64,000 nt of DNA. Source: Isoetes taiwanensis. Its lineage: Eukaryota; Streptophyta; Lycopodiopsida; Isoetales; Isoetaceae. The stretch covers positions 21,104,833 to 21,168,832 of the forward strand of contig JAJEKV010000010.1 of the NCBI GenBank assembly GCA_021234155.1, written 5' to 3'. The notes beneath the pieces were generated by a model, which was not told the DNA's origin, did no database searches, and saw only the letters and a program-made list of their open reading frames with translations. Every line of letters begins with the position of its first letter. Position 1 is the stretch's first letter. A program made the translations under genes and the position numbers. Shown one piece after another: positions 23,009 through 33,938 of this stretch.

Positions 23009-23242
23009 TTAAGGTGAAGGGCATGAGACAAGTTTGAAATTAAAGGCAGCGAGCTTGCCATCAGACTCGGGGCAGTGTGATGGTCCCGATGGAGGCACTG
23101 AACTCCGCAAAATTTCCACATTTCTGGAAACAGGCTGCTTTATTTCCATCTTCATATTGTTGAATTGGGGCCTTCTGCAAATTACAAGCTGCACTGATGC
23201 AAGAAACACCAACATAATTACGCATATTCTCATAGTACTCAT
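23009..23242 (-). CDS. IDA-like cysteine-tailed secreted peptide precursor (peptide gene 2)
   Basis: 77 residues from ATG 23242. The N-terminal signal peptide (MRICVIMLVFLASVQLVICR) is followed by a spacer and VPPSGPSHC, an IDA/IDL-type Pro-Pro-Ser-Gly-Pro-Ser core. After the core comes a conserved tail, DGK, a small/aromatic segment, NFKLVSCP. The two Cys are separated by exactly 16 residues, as in genes 3 and 4. The known IDL group ends shortly after the core, so this is a variant with a probable disulfide loop or a longer ligand. Upstream (same strand) are a TATA box at 23307-23300 and GCCAACGCGG at 23337-23328, shared with gene 4. Single exon, no breaks; likely functional. Confidence 0.72.
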   Translation of the reverse strand: MSTMRICVIMLVFLASVQLVICRRPQFNNMKMEIKQPVSRNVEILRSSVPPSGPSHCPESDGKLAAFNFKLVSCPSP

Positions 23243-23296
23243 TTTTCAAATTCCAGAAAACAGAATGAATTGTTATTCAGCCTCTGTTAATTGGAA

Positions 23297-23337
23297 GGCT
23301 ATTTATAGAGGGGTTGTCTGTTCTGTTCCGCGTTGGC
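23297..23337 (-). promoter_or_regulatory. Promoter of peptide gene 2: CGCG box and TATA box
   Basis: GCCAACGCGG (23337-23328) lies upstream of CTCTATAAATAGCC (23310-23297). The ACGCGG core fits the vCGCGb box bound by CAMTA (calmodulin-binding) factors. The same pair occurs before gene 4, and GCCAACGCGT with a TATA before gene 3. Function is inferred from conservation within the window. Confidence 0.5.
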
Positions 23338-23684
23338 TGTAAAATTGCTATTCAGGTTTTAAGTAAAAGGCATTTTAGTCTCACGTATAAAAGTCTGGTC
23401 ATCTGTAAGAAAAGTCGCAACGAACGAAAAGTACAATAAGTTAGAAAAAGTCCACGTAAAATATCATTCTTTCTAAGCCTTTTGTTTGCCAAGGTACGCC
23501 ACTGCAGAAGCATGGGAAAATAATGAATAGTTTGGACACAAGCACAGAATTTGAATAATTTTTGAAAGCTTTTCGTTTGTGACGTCTTCAGCCAAAAGGG
23601 GTTTTAATTTTATGGAAATCAATCAAACATTCAGCTGTCTGTTATGACAATAGGATGATTGCCTGTATTTCCATTGCTTGACTT

Positions 23685-23790
23685 GATTTATCCGGCTAAA
23701 TACTTAGACCGGACTTTTCGTTCAAGCATTTGAATGTGACTTTCTAAATAAGTTGAACCGCCAACGCGTTGCCCGCAGTGCATAAGTCAA
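23685..23790 (+). promoter_or_regulatory. Orphan copy of the peptide-gene promoter region
   Basis: GACCGGACTTTTCGTTCAAG through AACCGCCAACGCGTTG (GCCAACGCGT at 23760-23769) resembles the region upstream of peptide gene 3 (about 38550-38640). No peptide frame follows before the copia insertion at 23891, and none is evident after it at 32332. It is probably the relic of a further family member, possibly disrupted by the insertion. Confidence 0.4.
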
Positions 23791-23890
23791 ATCTATGCTT
23801 TGCACCATCAGCTGCTAACTGGGCAGTCCTATCCGATCTCATTTTGCTTCTTGTTCTTCAAACTGCATCCACTGATTTTTATTGTTTTTT

Positions 23891-24068
23891 TGTTGATATG
23901 AGTCAGCATACAGCCTAGCTGGATGTATGACATGTCATCAATAGTCGTGTCCTAGTCTAGAGCGTCGCATCTATTGGATGCATATGTTTATCTTTTGTAA
24001 CCGTTCTTCAGTTTATCAATTCCATCTACCTATTCTCCGCATCTCTCTGTGTTCTTATTATATTTAGA
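23891..24068 (+). repeat. Copia 5' LTR (178 bp)
   Basis: Starts TGTTGATATGAG and ends TATATTTAGA directly before the primer site. The end is not the canonical CA. It matches 32154-32331 except at one base. Confidence 0.9.
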
Positions 24069-24080
24069 TGGTATCAGAGC
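24069..24080 (+). other. Primer-binding site, initiator Met tRNA
   Basis: TGGTATCAGAGC is the standard plant copia primer-binding site, complementary to the 3' end of initiator methionine tRNA. Confidence 0.9.
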
Positions 24081-24362
24081 TGGCCGATGGCTTCTAAACG
24101 CAAGAGAGAATCAAAACTTCAGATCAGAGTTCAACAAGCAATTGAAAGGGTGAATCAGAGGCTCCGTAAACAGAGATTCCATCAACGCAGGATCAGAGAT
24201 TTGTGGGAACAAAGGAGGATCAGAAATCAAAGGTTTCAAGCAAGCTCTACAAGGAAGAGTGTGTTCCGGAGACTTTTCTTCAATCCACGATTCTCCAAGT
24301 AGGGCTTTCAAGCGATCATAAGGTTAGAAATTTCATAATTTGAATTTCGAAATTGAAGAAAA

Positions 24363-25179
24363 ATGGCCAGTTCTTCAAATAATCTGGAAAAGATGCTTGA
24401 AAAATTCCTTGAAAAATTCACCGGAAATAATTTCCACACTTGGTCTCTTAAGCTCCAACTAATTTTGATGAGGGAATCCACATGGGGGGTGGTAGACGGC
24501 AGTGAGATAAAGCCTACAGAGGCAACAAAGATTCTGGAATGGGAACAGAGAGATCGAAAGGCAATCACCACGATTGGCCTTGCTCTTGGGGAAGAGTATG
24601 TGAATTTATTAAATCTGAAGGAATCAGCTAAACAGAATTGGGATGCTTTGGTGAAGGCATTTGGGGGTTCAGGAAAATCAAGTGAATTGGCCCTGAAGCA
24701 ACAATTCTTTTCATTAACGATGGAGCCTAATGAGACCGTGGCTGAATTTCTTAGTAGACTGCGCTGTCTAGTTGTGCAACTTGCAAGAGTCAAGTCAGTG
24801 GAATCTGCAAAAGACCAAATGGCAGTTTTGTTGAAAGGGATTGCACCTAGATATCGGCATGTGGTCACCACTCTGACCAATATCCCTAATCAGACAATGG
24901 ACACCTTAGTTTCTGCCCTCATGGAGGAAGAAAGAAGGATGAAACTAGAGGATGACCCAAAGAATTCAGCATTCTTTATGCGAAAGTCTAAGTATGGATT
25001 TGGAAAGAAACCAAGCAGGTTCAGATTAGCCCCACCAAGCACTAGCAGAGGTCACGCAGTAACTCTTTCAGATCAGATCAGAGTAAGAGAGGAGCATGTT
25101 TTCGTTGTGGTAAACTTGGTCATGCTGCAAAGGACTGCCGGGTTCGATTGCCACTTGATCAGCGTAACAGTGCAAATGG
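24363..25179 (+). CDS. Copia Gag, interrupted before Pol
   Basis: ATG 24363 begins a UBN2/retrotran_gag_2-type Gag: FTGNNFHTWSLKLQLILMRE, then WDALVKAFGG and ALKQQFFSLTMEPNETVAEF, then LLKGIAPRYRHVV. It would form the particle that packages element RNA. The CCHC zinc knuckle (CFRCGKLGHAAKDC) is present at about 25098-25139 but in a different frame, so one indel lies between about 25030 and 25095. Pol would follow in frame (LPLDQRNSANG then RDFQRRQ at 28787), but the pogo-type transposon is inserted exactly between. Confidence 0.88.
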
Positions 25180-28100
25180 TAGAGTAGCAGAACCATTATT
25201 GGATCGGGGTACCACATCCCGTCCAACTTTTTGGATAAAATTATCGGCCATTTCGTTGCCCTTTTTGGTCCAGCATGGCATCGTTACAGTCCATTGTTGG
25301 ACGTTTTCTAGTTCTAGGGTTTTCTGTGCGACATGAAGACGGCAGAGCAGAGCCATATTTTGGTCCGGAGGAGGCGCCCAAAATGGATTACGTTGTATCC
25401 CTAAATGGTGCAGCACGTGGCCTTCTATAGTTCAGCTGTCTCCTGATTTGGAACGGATACTTCCTATTTTTGGTGCAGCTATTTACCGTTGTGAACAAGA
25501 TCTTCCCATGGTTAGTTCACTCCTTATCCTATAGTTTTTCTGTTTCTTTAATTTCTTTTATGTTCTATGGTTGAAAATCATGCATGGAAATCATGCTTTT
25601 ATGCATGCAAACAATACCTTTGCAAGAATTAGGCCTGATATTTCGGCCTTGAGAGCTCGTCCAACTACTTTTCCCACACAAAATCTGTTGCCTCCTAAAT
25701 ATGAATGATCCAGATCTCTTCTCCTCAGGATTGATGCTGTGGCATGCAATCCAACCTTTTGTTTGCTGGCTGATCCATGTAATTCATTCACAGCCAATAG
25801 CAGCACTTCACTTCTCTATAAATCAGACTCTTTCTATCCATCTCTCGTGCACAAAATTTTCTTGCTCTTCTGCTTTCATTCAGAATGCTGTTCAGGACTC
25901 TTAGAACCCGTTCCAATTCCCATCCATCCAAATCCCTTGCTCCATCTCATGTTGAAGATGAAGATCCTGCTGTTACTCTCCTTCCTCAGTGGCCTCGATT
26001 TGCTTGTCGTAATAGAGTCCAAGCCCCTCCTCCTGGGATGCAAAAAGGTAAGAAGGTAAGAAATATGAAGAGAGGGTCATGGACAAAAGAACAGATGGAT
26101 GCTGCTGTGGAAGAAGTAGAGGAGGGTTATTCTAGCATTCGTAAGATTGCTAGAAAATATGGCATCCCTCATACAACCCTAAGAAATTATCTGTTTGATA
26201 TTTCTAAGGTGAAAAATGGGAAGAAGCCCAAGGTCTTGACCACAAAGGAGGAGGAGGATATTGTTGTTTGGTGCTTGCAGATGGCGGCTGATGGAACTGG
26301 GGTTACTGTTCGGATGCTTAGAGATAGGGTTGCAGAAATAGTTGCTGGCAGGCCAACTCCTTTCACTGATGGCATTCCTGGCATGAAATGGTGGAAGTGT
26401 TTCAAGGGTAGACATCCTGAATTAGCTTTGAGGAAAGCACAGGTTGTTGATAATGCCCGAGCAATTGCAATCTCTGCCCCAAATTTGGATGCTTTTTATT
26501 CTGGTCTGCAGGAAGCATACAATACTTTTGGATTTGATGCAAATCACATATGGAATTGTGATGAATCTGGGGTGCAGGCAGGAAAAGAATCTGGTCTTAG
26601 AGTCATTTCAAGGAAGGGTGCAAAGCAGATTTCTGAAAGAACAATGAAGAATAGGGAGTGGCTGACTGTGCTCTGCTGTGTTTCAGCTTCAGGTACAAAA
26701 CTGCCCTCTTTATACATTTTGGAAGGGAAAAGAGCGAGGGAGCATTACCTAGATGGTTGTGAGCCTGATGCAGCAATGGCCATGCAACCTAGAGCTTGGA
26801 TTACCAATGATCTCTTCAAGAGTTGGATTGATCATTTTAAAGGTAATGTTCCTGGTGGTGTTTCAATTGATAATCCGCATTTGTTGATTTTAGATGGGCA
26901 TGGAAGTCATTTGCAGATTGAGACAATTAAATATGCGGCTTCTATTGGTATTCAAATCTTAAAGCTTCCTCCACATACAAGCCACAGGTTGCAGCCACTT
27001 GATGTGGCTTGCTTCCGGCCATTTAAAGAAGCTTTTAGGAATGCTAGGCATAAATACAGCCTGCACAAGAGTGGGGTGGAACCTGTCAAAGAGGATTTAA
27101 CTGCACTTGTATCTGAAGCATTAGAACGTTCTCTAACCCCTGCTAATATAACTGCTGGATTTCAGAAAACAGGTATATGGCCATTGAATCCAGCTAAAGT
27201 TGTACCAGAACTTGGTGGTAGAGACTTTTTATTCCAGGAAAATATGGCTGATACACCTCTAGATCAACTTGCGATCTTTGTAAATGAGGTTGCAGGAAAT
27301 GAGGTTGCAGGAAATGCAGATCAGGTTGCACAAATTCAGATTAGGCAAAGAGGTAGGAGAACTTTTGTGCCCAAAGATATCAAGGGCACACTTCTTGTGA
27401 CTAAAGCAGATATTATAGCTAGGCTGGAGCAAGAAGAAATAGAGAAGAAGGAAAAGAAAAAGGCAAGGGAGGAAGCTACTAAGGCAAAGAAGGCAGCTCA
27501 GGAAGAGAAGAAGAAAATAAAAGAAGCAAAATTGAAGGAGAAAGAGGAGAGTAAAAAGGAAAGGGTCATAAATGAGAGATGAAGAAAAAACTTAAGGAGG
27601 CAAAATTGAAGGAAAGGGAGGCAAGGAAAGCAAAGGGAAAGAAGAGAAAGAAGGTAATTGTAATGTGTATTTTATTGTTTTGATGCTCTATGCTTATTTT
27701 CTTTCCTTCTTCATTTGCTTTAGTTAAAGTATATTTAACAATTCAAATTGCAGGTTGAAGATTCAGATTCAGATTCTGAGTCTGATATAAACATAGATTT
27801 GGATGATGTTAGTGATGAGGATGATAAATTAGATCAGGAAGAGGAAGATGAAATTCTGGAAATACCAAACCTTGATAATTGTAATAAACTTGATGCACAT
27901 GAAGCTAATCTTGAAATCTGTGTACACATTCCAATAGCAAATGCTGAGGAATGCTTTGCTGAGGCTGTAGACCATTTTGATGATGAGAATGATCATCCAA
28001 ATCCATTAAATAGAGAAGAAGGGACTGAAAATCCAGATTTGGAACAAAGCAATTGGCAGATTGATTGTAGCCTTGAAGATACCCATGAATGTGATCATGG

Positions 28101-28776
28101 GCAAGATGATTCAATTGCTAATAGGCCAGCAAAGAGATTAAGATCTCTGAATTCTTTGTATTCTCAAGATTATATAATGTAAATGTGTCTTTATTTCTGC
28201 TATTGGCTCTTATTTAATCATTGCAAGCTTAATCTGAATTCATGTTTGTTTGTTGCAGAGGCGATGTACAATGGAATTGGTAACTTTAGCTTTATCTGTG
28301 TGTGCAGCTCTGATTTTTGCGTGTGTGTGCAGGCTGATCTCTGGAAGTTGGTGTTGAACACCAACAGGGGTTCAAATCCCCTGGATCTTTGCATGAACTG
28401 CTCCAGAATTAAGAGCATAGGTATATGTTGTGAATTTCTTAAGGTATTTGTATGTTTAACATTAGGTTACAGGCTGAACATGTTGGCTAACTTGTGGACC
28501 AATGTAGGAATTGATCTGAACCAAAATTGAACCATGTTGGGATGAGATATGAACCACAAAAGTGGCCAATTTCTGAACCAAAGCAGTCTTGAAATAGACA
28601 AACTTTGGGACAATGTAGCTCTGTCTACAAGTGACAGATTGAACCAAAAATCTATTTCTTGAATAGTTTAAGGTATCAGCTTTCTAATGATACATTTTTT
28701 AGCTTCATTGGACATTGGGTTAGATGATTGTAGGGATTCTTATCTTAAGTGGACCAACCCTGGCTCTGCTACTCTA
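25180..28776 (+). mobile_element. Pogo/Tigger-type DNA transposon inserted in the copia element
   Basis: Its ends are inverted repeats starting TAGAGTAGCAGA(A/G)CCA, with partial similarity for about 25 bases. GTGCAAATGG flanks it on both sides (25170-25179 and 28777-28786). Either this is a 10-bp target duplication, or a TA was duplicated inside a pre-existing 12-bp in-frame repeat of the copia gene. The second reading fits the pogo-type transposase it encodes, since that group duplicates TA. It contains one two-exon transposase gene. Confidence 0.85.
25885..28182 (+). CDS. Pogo/Tigger-like transposase (psq HTH + DDE_1), two exons, one frameshift
   Basis: Residues about 60-115 form a psq-type helix-turn-helix (SWTKEQMDAAVEEVEEGYSS, IRKIARKYGIPHTTLRNYL) that would bind the TIRs. 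A CENP-B-like second HTH region follows (WKCFKGRHPEL). The DDE_1 catalytic core shows HIWNCDESG (first Asp), LLILDGHGSH (second Asp) and HTSHRLQPLDVACFRPFK, with the last Asp in LQPLD. The C-terminus is a Lys/Glu-rich coiled coil. The frame stops at 27582, but a one-base shift restores the coil to AAGAAG|GTAATT (about 27653), an intron, and an acidic exon 27752-28182 starting VEDSDSDSESD. Such enzymes cut and paste at TA sites. One indel aside, all motifs look intact, so it may be recently active. Confidence 0.85.
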
Positions 28777-31700
28777 GTGCAAATGGCCGTGATTTTCAGA
28801 GGAGGCAGGAATCTAAGAGTGATGGCAAGTTGTTCATGGTACATACCTCACAGCCACAATCCCAAATGAGGAATACAGCAATATGGTTGGACTCCGGTGC
28901 ATCCATGCACATGACACCTGTCAGGGAAATGTTTCACACTTTCGAACCCTCTGATGAAGAACAACAGGTGTATGTCGGGGACAGTAGAGCACATAAGATT
29001 AGTGGGAAAGGCACCGTGTTAATTCAGCTCGGCACCCAGACGCGTGAAATCCATAATGTCTTTTATGTACCTGGAATAAGCCAAGTCCTCCTCTCAGTTG
29101 GTCAGATTGCTGATGCAGGGTTGTACATCACATTCAATAAGTATAAATGCCTCATCACTGATGAAGATGACAACCAAGTGGCCAGTGGTACTCGAATGGA
29201 TGGGTTGTATCAGCTTGATGCAAGAATTCAGCAGCCCCAACAAGCTTTGATTGTGCCAACAAACATGACTGATCTGCAACTTTGGCATAATCGCCTGGGT
29301 CATCCCAATGTCCAGGCCATGAAGAAACTGCTGACAGAACAGTTAGTAACAGGCTTGGATGCTTTTGATGATGAAACACTTGCCTTTTGTGAAGCGTGTG
29401 TCATGAGCAAGCACTCTAGAACTCCTTTTCCAGTAGGAGAAAGCCGACGAGCTCAAGATATATTGGAAATAGTTCACTCCGACCTATGTGGGCCAATGCA
29501 AACTCTGACCATAGGCAGCAAGACATATATGGTCACTTTCATTGACGATTATTCTAGGCATGTCACAGTGAGATTGCTAGCACGGAAATCAGAGGTCTTT
29601 GCTATGTTCAGGGAATTTCAAATACAAATGGAAACTCAAACTGGCAAGAAACTTAAAATTTTGCGCAGTGATAATGGTGGCGAATACACTTCAAAACAGT
29701 TTGCGGAACACTGTCAGACTCATGGCATTATTCAGCAGTACACAACTCCATACACCCCACAACAGAATGGAGTGGCGGAGCGCATGAACAGGACCCTCAT
29801 GGAATGTGCCCGTACAATGCTTAAACATGCTGGAATGCCGAACATGTTCTGGGGCGAGGCAGTCATGACGGCAGCTTATCTCAGGAATAGATTGTATACC
29901 TCATCTCTAAATAGTATGACGCCACATGAAGCATGGACAGGTCACGTGCCCTCTATTGATCACCTCCGTATTTTTGGGTGCATTGCATATGCCCACATTG
30001 CAGATGAGAAGCGTAAGAAGTTGGATTCAAAGAGTATCAAATGTGTGTTGGTTGGCTATTCTACAGAGGTCAAGGCTTACAGATTATATGCCTTAGACAA
30101 TAGAGTGCTCATTCTTAGCCGAGATGTTGTTTTCAATGAAGATCTTTTGTATGGGGAAGCTATGGGCACTACAGCAGTCCGTGACACAGCTTTGGGTGTT
30201 AACTTTGATGACTTACATGAATGGTGTGTGACTAATGAGAGTGCAAACATTGCTGCACCATCCGGCTCATCCTCATCACCAGACCTTATGGGGGAGTCTT
30301 CCTTGTCTGATGAACAATTTCCAGAAGTTTATCCACTTGTTGAGATAGACAAGGCTGAACCAAGACGCCCATCTGCAGCCAGCATGCCATATCAGAGTGT
30401 GAATCGTCCTAACAGGGGCACCACTCGCTCAGGTCGTACTAGTTATCTCAGTGCAAAGGCTGCTGCTGCAGTTGCATCATCAAGCATTCCCTGTAAAGGT
30501 CACAAAAATTTGCTTGTTACTAGTGCCAATTTCATGGTTTCGTCTGAAAGTCTTATTGTGGAACCTTCAACAGTTCAAGACGCACTTAGCAGTACACATG
30601 CAGCAGAATGGCAGCAGGCCATGGATATGGAATATCAGTCATTATTGAAAAATCAGACATGGGACCTAGTTGTTCTTCCCCCAGGCAGACAAGTGGTCAG
30701 TACAAAATGGTTGTTCAAGCTTAAGAAGAATGCCGCTGGTCAGATAGAGCGATTCAAAGCCAGATTTGTTGCAAGAGGTTTCTCTCAACTTGCCGGGATT
30801 GATTTCACTGACACATTCTCTCCAGTAGTTTGTATGTCCTCCATTCGAACTCTTCTCGCCATGGCAGTCCAATGGAATCTAGAGATACATCAAATGGATG
30901 TCAGCACCGCTTTCCTTCAGGGGGAGCTAAAAGAAGAGGTTTACATCTCCCAGCCAGAGGGTTATGAGCAGCCAGGAAAGGAAAACATGGTCTGCAAACT
31001 CAACAGGGCGCTTTATGGACTGAAACAGTCTCCCAGAGCATGGTTTGATCGGATCAACACTTATTTGCTTTGTCTCGGTTTCACAAGTACACAAGCTGAT
31101 GGCAATGTTTATGTAAAGCGAATGGGACAGTTCTTTGTACTCGTGGCCTTATACGTCGATGACTGTATTTTAGTGGCAGATAATCAGATTTTCCTTACAC
31201 AAGTAAAGCAGCAGCTTGCATCCGAGTTCGAAATGGTGGACATGGGGGAGATTAGCTACTGTCTTGGAATTCAGATTGTGCGTAACAGGACTCAAGGTTG
31301 GCTGAAATTGATTCAAACCAAATACATTGATGAAATCCTTAAACGGTTTTGAATGCAAGCCAGTCTCTACGCCAATGGAGACAAATCTGAAACTTACCAA
31401 GAATATGTCTCCCAAGACTGCAGAAGAGAAAGCACAAATGGAACAAGTGCCATATCGACATGCAATTGGATGTCTAATTTACTTGGCAGTAAGCACAAGA
31501 CCAGAGATAGCATTTGCAGTTGGCATGGCAAGTCAGTTTATGGAGAATCCGGGTCCACAACATTGGGCAGCAGTCAAAAGAATCATGCGATATTTGCAAG
31601 CTACCAGAGAGTTTGCACTTCACTATGAACAGATCCCTGATACAGACTTCAAGCTAATTGGCTACACTGATGCAGATTGGGCAGGGGATGAAGACACCAG

Positions 31701-32139
31701 AAAGTCTACTTCCGCATTTGTCTTTCTTCTTGGAAACAGTGTGATTTCTTGGAGGAGTAAGAAGCAGCCCATAACCGCTCTTTCAAGTACAGAATCAGAA
31801 TATATAGCAGCAAGCTCAGCAGCCCAAGAGGCCATCTGGCTGCGACAGTTATTAGCAGGCATTCATCATGAGCAACAGGGTCCTACCAAGTTATTCTGTG
31901 ATAATCAAAGTGCAATAGCACTGGCATATTCTCCAAAATATCACGCAAGAACAAGGCATATAGCCACAAGATTTCATTTCATTCGTGAGCAAGTGGAGAA
32001 TGAAATACTTACCCTGGAGTATTGTCCTACCAACGAAATGATGGCAGATACTCTAACCAAGTCTCTTTCCCGAGATAAATTTGAATGCAACAGAGAGATG
32101 ATGCAGATCATAGAACTAAAGATATTTGATCCAGGCTGA
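28777..32139 (+). CDS. Copia Pol: protease, integrase, RT, RNase H (one frameshift)
   Basis: Open from the transposon edge to 31352, then in another frame to 32139. In order: protease WLDSGASMHMTP; GAG-pre-integrase LWHNRLGHPN with Cys pair CEACVMSK; integrase VHSDLCGPM, FIDDYSRH, LRSDNGGEYTS, NGVAERMNRT (D-D-E triad); RT QMDVSTAFLQGEL and catalytic ALYVDDCIL; RNase H GYTDADWAG, STESEYIAA, CDNQSAIAL and RTRHIATRFHFI. This is the copia order with integrase before RT. The shift near 31345 lies at the RT/RNase H junction (ILKRF, then ECKPVSTPME), where a short deletion is likely. All catalytic residues are present, so decay is recent. Confidence 0.92.
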
Positions 32140-32143
32140 TGCT

Positions 32144-32153
32144 GATGGGGGAG
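32144..32153 (+). other. Polypurine tract of the copia element
   Basis: TGATGGGGGAG directly before TGTTGATATG at 32154 is the plus-strand priming site expected before a 3' LTR. Confidence 0.8.
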
Positions 32154-32331
32154 TGTTGATATGAGTCAGCATACAGCCTAGTTGGATGTATGACATGTCA
32201 TCAATAGTCGTGTCCTAGTCTAGAGCGTCGCATCTATTGGATGCATATGTTTATCTTTTGTAACCGTTCTTCAGTTTATCAATTCCATCTACCTATTCTC
32301 CGCATCTCTCTGTGTTCTTATTATATTTAGA
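32154..32331 (+). repeat. Copia 3' LTR (178 bp)
   Basis: Copy of 23891-24068 with one base difference. Followed by TTTTT matching the bases before the left LTR. Confidence 0.9.
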
Positions 32332-32336
32332 TTTTT

Positions 32337-33520
32337 TCTGCAACAAGGAACACTTTTTTCTGGCAGTCGTATAACTCATGAAGCTAAAACCATGATTTGG
32401 AAAATTCAGATTCATAAGCTCAGTCTTGGTTTCTTGGTAAGATTTTTCGTGTTGGAAATTATGTTTAATCTACTTGCAACTCGTAACAGAGCATTAATAG
32501 GTCAGTTTGTGGAGCTCCTACAAGATAATTGAATGTTTGACCAGCATTTTTATGGAACCAACAATTGTGGAAGACAAGAATAGTCATTGTTTCACCAAGT
32601 AACGATTGAAGTTGCCCATTAATTGGGTTTTGGCATTTTTGTTGAAATTGCCCCTTAAACTGGTTTTGGCATCTTATATCATATTCACACCATATGCGAA
32701 GATTTTATGGTTGTGATTTGTGTTTTGGCGTATTTGTATATTTTATTTGTATGTTTTATTTATTTCCTGAGTGAAAAAACTCAAATCTTAACCATCACAA
32801 AAAGAACCTTGACGTCATAGCTGTTGAAACTAATCATTGGCATGGCAAATACTCCAACATTAAATAAGGTGCTCCAATGCCATGGAATCGCTGGGTGATG
32901 ATAAGAGTGTTTGATCCCAATGATGAAAAGATTTTTTTTGATACAAGAAATTTATTGCGGTGGCCAACTTTGGTTCCAAACCTGCAAAGCTGGATTTTCC
33001 GTCAGCAACATTCAACATTCCCTTTTATTGGTTGGATTATGTCCGTCAGTATAGATATTCTTAGCACCCTATAGACGACGCCTACCAATGTATTTATTGA
33101 CTCTAATCGAGGCTTTCAAAATCAAAGAGTAAATAATACATCGTTTAACCAAAAGGTGAGCACTGCATAAATAGCTGCTCACAATCAATAACAAAGGCTA
33201 TCTTGGCTCAACAATGGAATCAATAAGCTAGTTTTCTAGTGATGCCTAAGGTGTGGTGAACAACCTTTTCTTTTTACATTGCTTTATGGAAGTTAAATTT
33301 AAGGCAAGAGATTTAGTACAATTTGTAGTGGAAAACCAAGGGTTATTTGCATAAATGGATATAGATGTAATCCTTTTAAGAGATTTGTAAGTAACAAAAG
33401 AACTGAATTTACAGTTTAAAACTGGATATTTGATATAGTGGAACTAAAATGAGACTAAAATACTTGGAAATTTGAACATAGCTTATGAATATTTTTGTAG
33501 ATAATTCATATTACATGATA
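32337..33520. other. Intergenic, AT-rich
   Basis: No gene supported. It is where the coding part of a peptide gene driven by the orphan promoter at 23.7 kb would lie; no signal peptide or PPSGPS-type frame is seen. Confidence 0.4.
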
Positions 33521-33560
33521 CTAGTAACAGTGCCCGACGTTGCCGGGCTTTAGCAAGAAT
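33521..33560 (-). mobile_element. Helitron 3' terminus (CTAG with GC hairpin)
   Basis: Read on the minus strand, GCCCGGCAACGTCGGGC forms a 7-bp GC stem (about 33548-33532) and is followed after eight bases by CTAG and then host T (33520). A short GC hairpin about 10 bases before a CTRR end, inserted next to T, is the Helitron 3' signature. The element would extend to higher coordinates. No 5' TC end could be fixed. Confidence 0.5.
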
Positions 33561-33938
33561 ACGTTGCGTTATGATGTGTTCTTAGTGTCATTCTTGCACA
33601 AAAGATAAAGAATCACCAAATAAGATTGATTTAAATCAAATTATGGTGCGTGGCAATTTGAGAAACCTTGTAATGAATACAATGACCAAGTCGTGGGTTG
33701 CTATTCAGAAGGCACATGATTGATTGCAAAGTTGCCACTCTTGTCTTTTTAGATTTAGAAGTTAGCACAGAAAGCATGTGCATTCTTAAAATAATAATGC
33801 ATCTTAGTACTATAAGTATAACGATAATATTCACAATGTCTCATGCATGCTCTAATTGATATATATGAAGGGGCAACAATTTAAAGAGCTTAATTTACAA
33901 CATTGACAAAATAAGCAATATGTGTAGAGTTGAATGGA

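Larger units (their letters stand above)
23891..32331 (+). mobile_element. Ty1/copia LTR retrotransposon, complete, young, with nested DNA transposon
   Basis: Identical-size 178-bp LTRs (23891-24068 and 32154-32331) differ at one visible base (C or T at the ninth base of CAGCCTAGC). The initiator-Met primer site TGGTATCAGAGC follows the left LTR directly, and a TGGGGGAG polypurine tract precedes the right one. A TTTTT target duplication (23886-23890 and 32332-32336) is compatible but low in complexity. Gag, protease, integrase, RT and RNase H follow in copia order. The frame is broken by a 3.6-kb DNA transposon at 25180, a frameshift before the zinc knuckle and one near 31345. Confidence 0.93.

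Noticed and set aside
24087-24302. Arg-rich plus-strand frame before copia gag
   Set aside because: Lies in the leader between primer site and gag; Arg/Gln-rich by composition and absent from copia gene order.
28749-28776. Start of copia Pol at the ATG at 28749
   Set aside because: These codons belong to the right TIR of the inserted pogo-type element; Pol resumes only at 28777.
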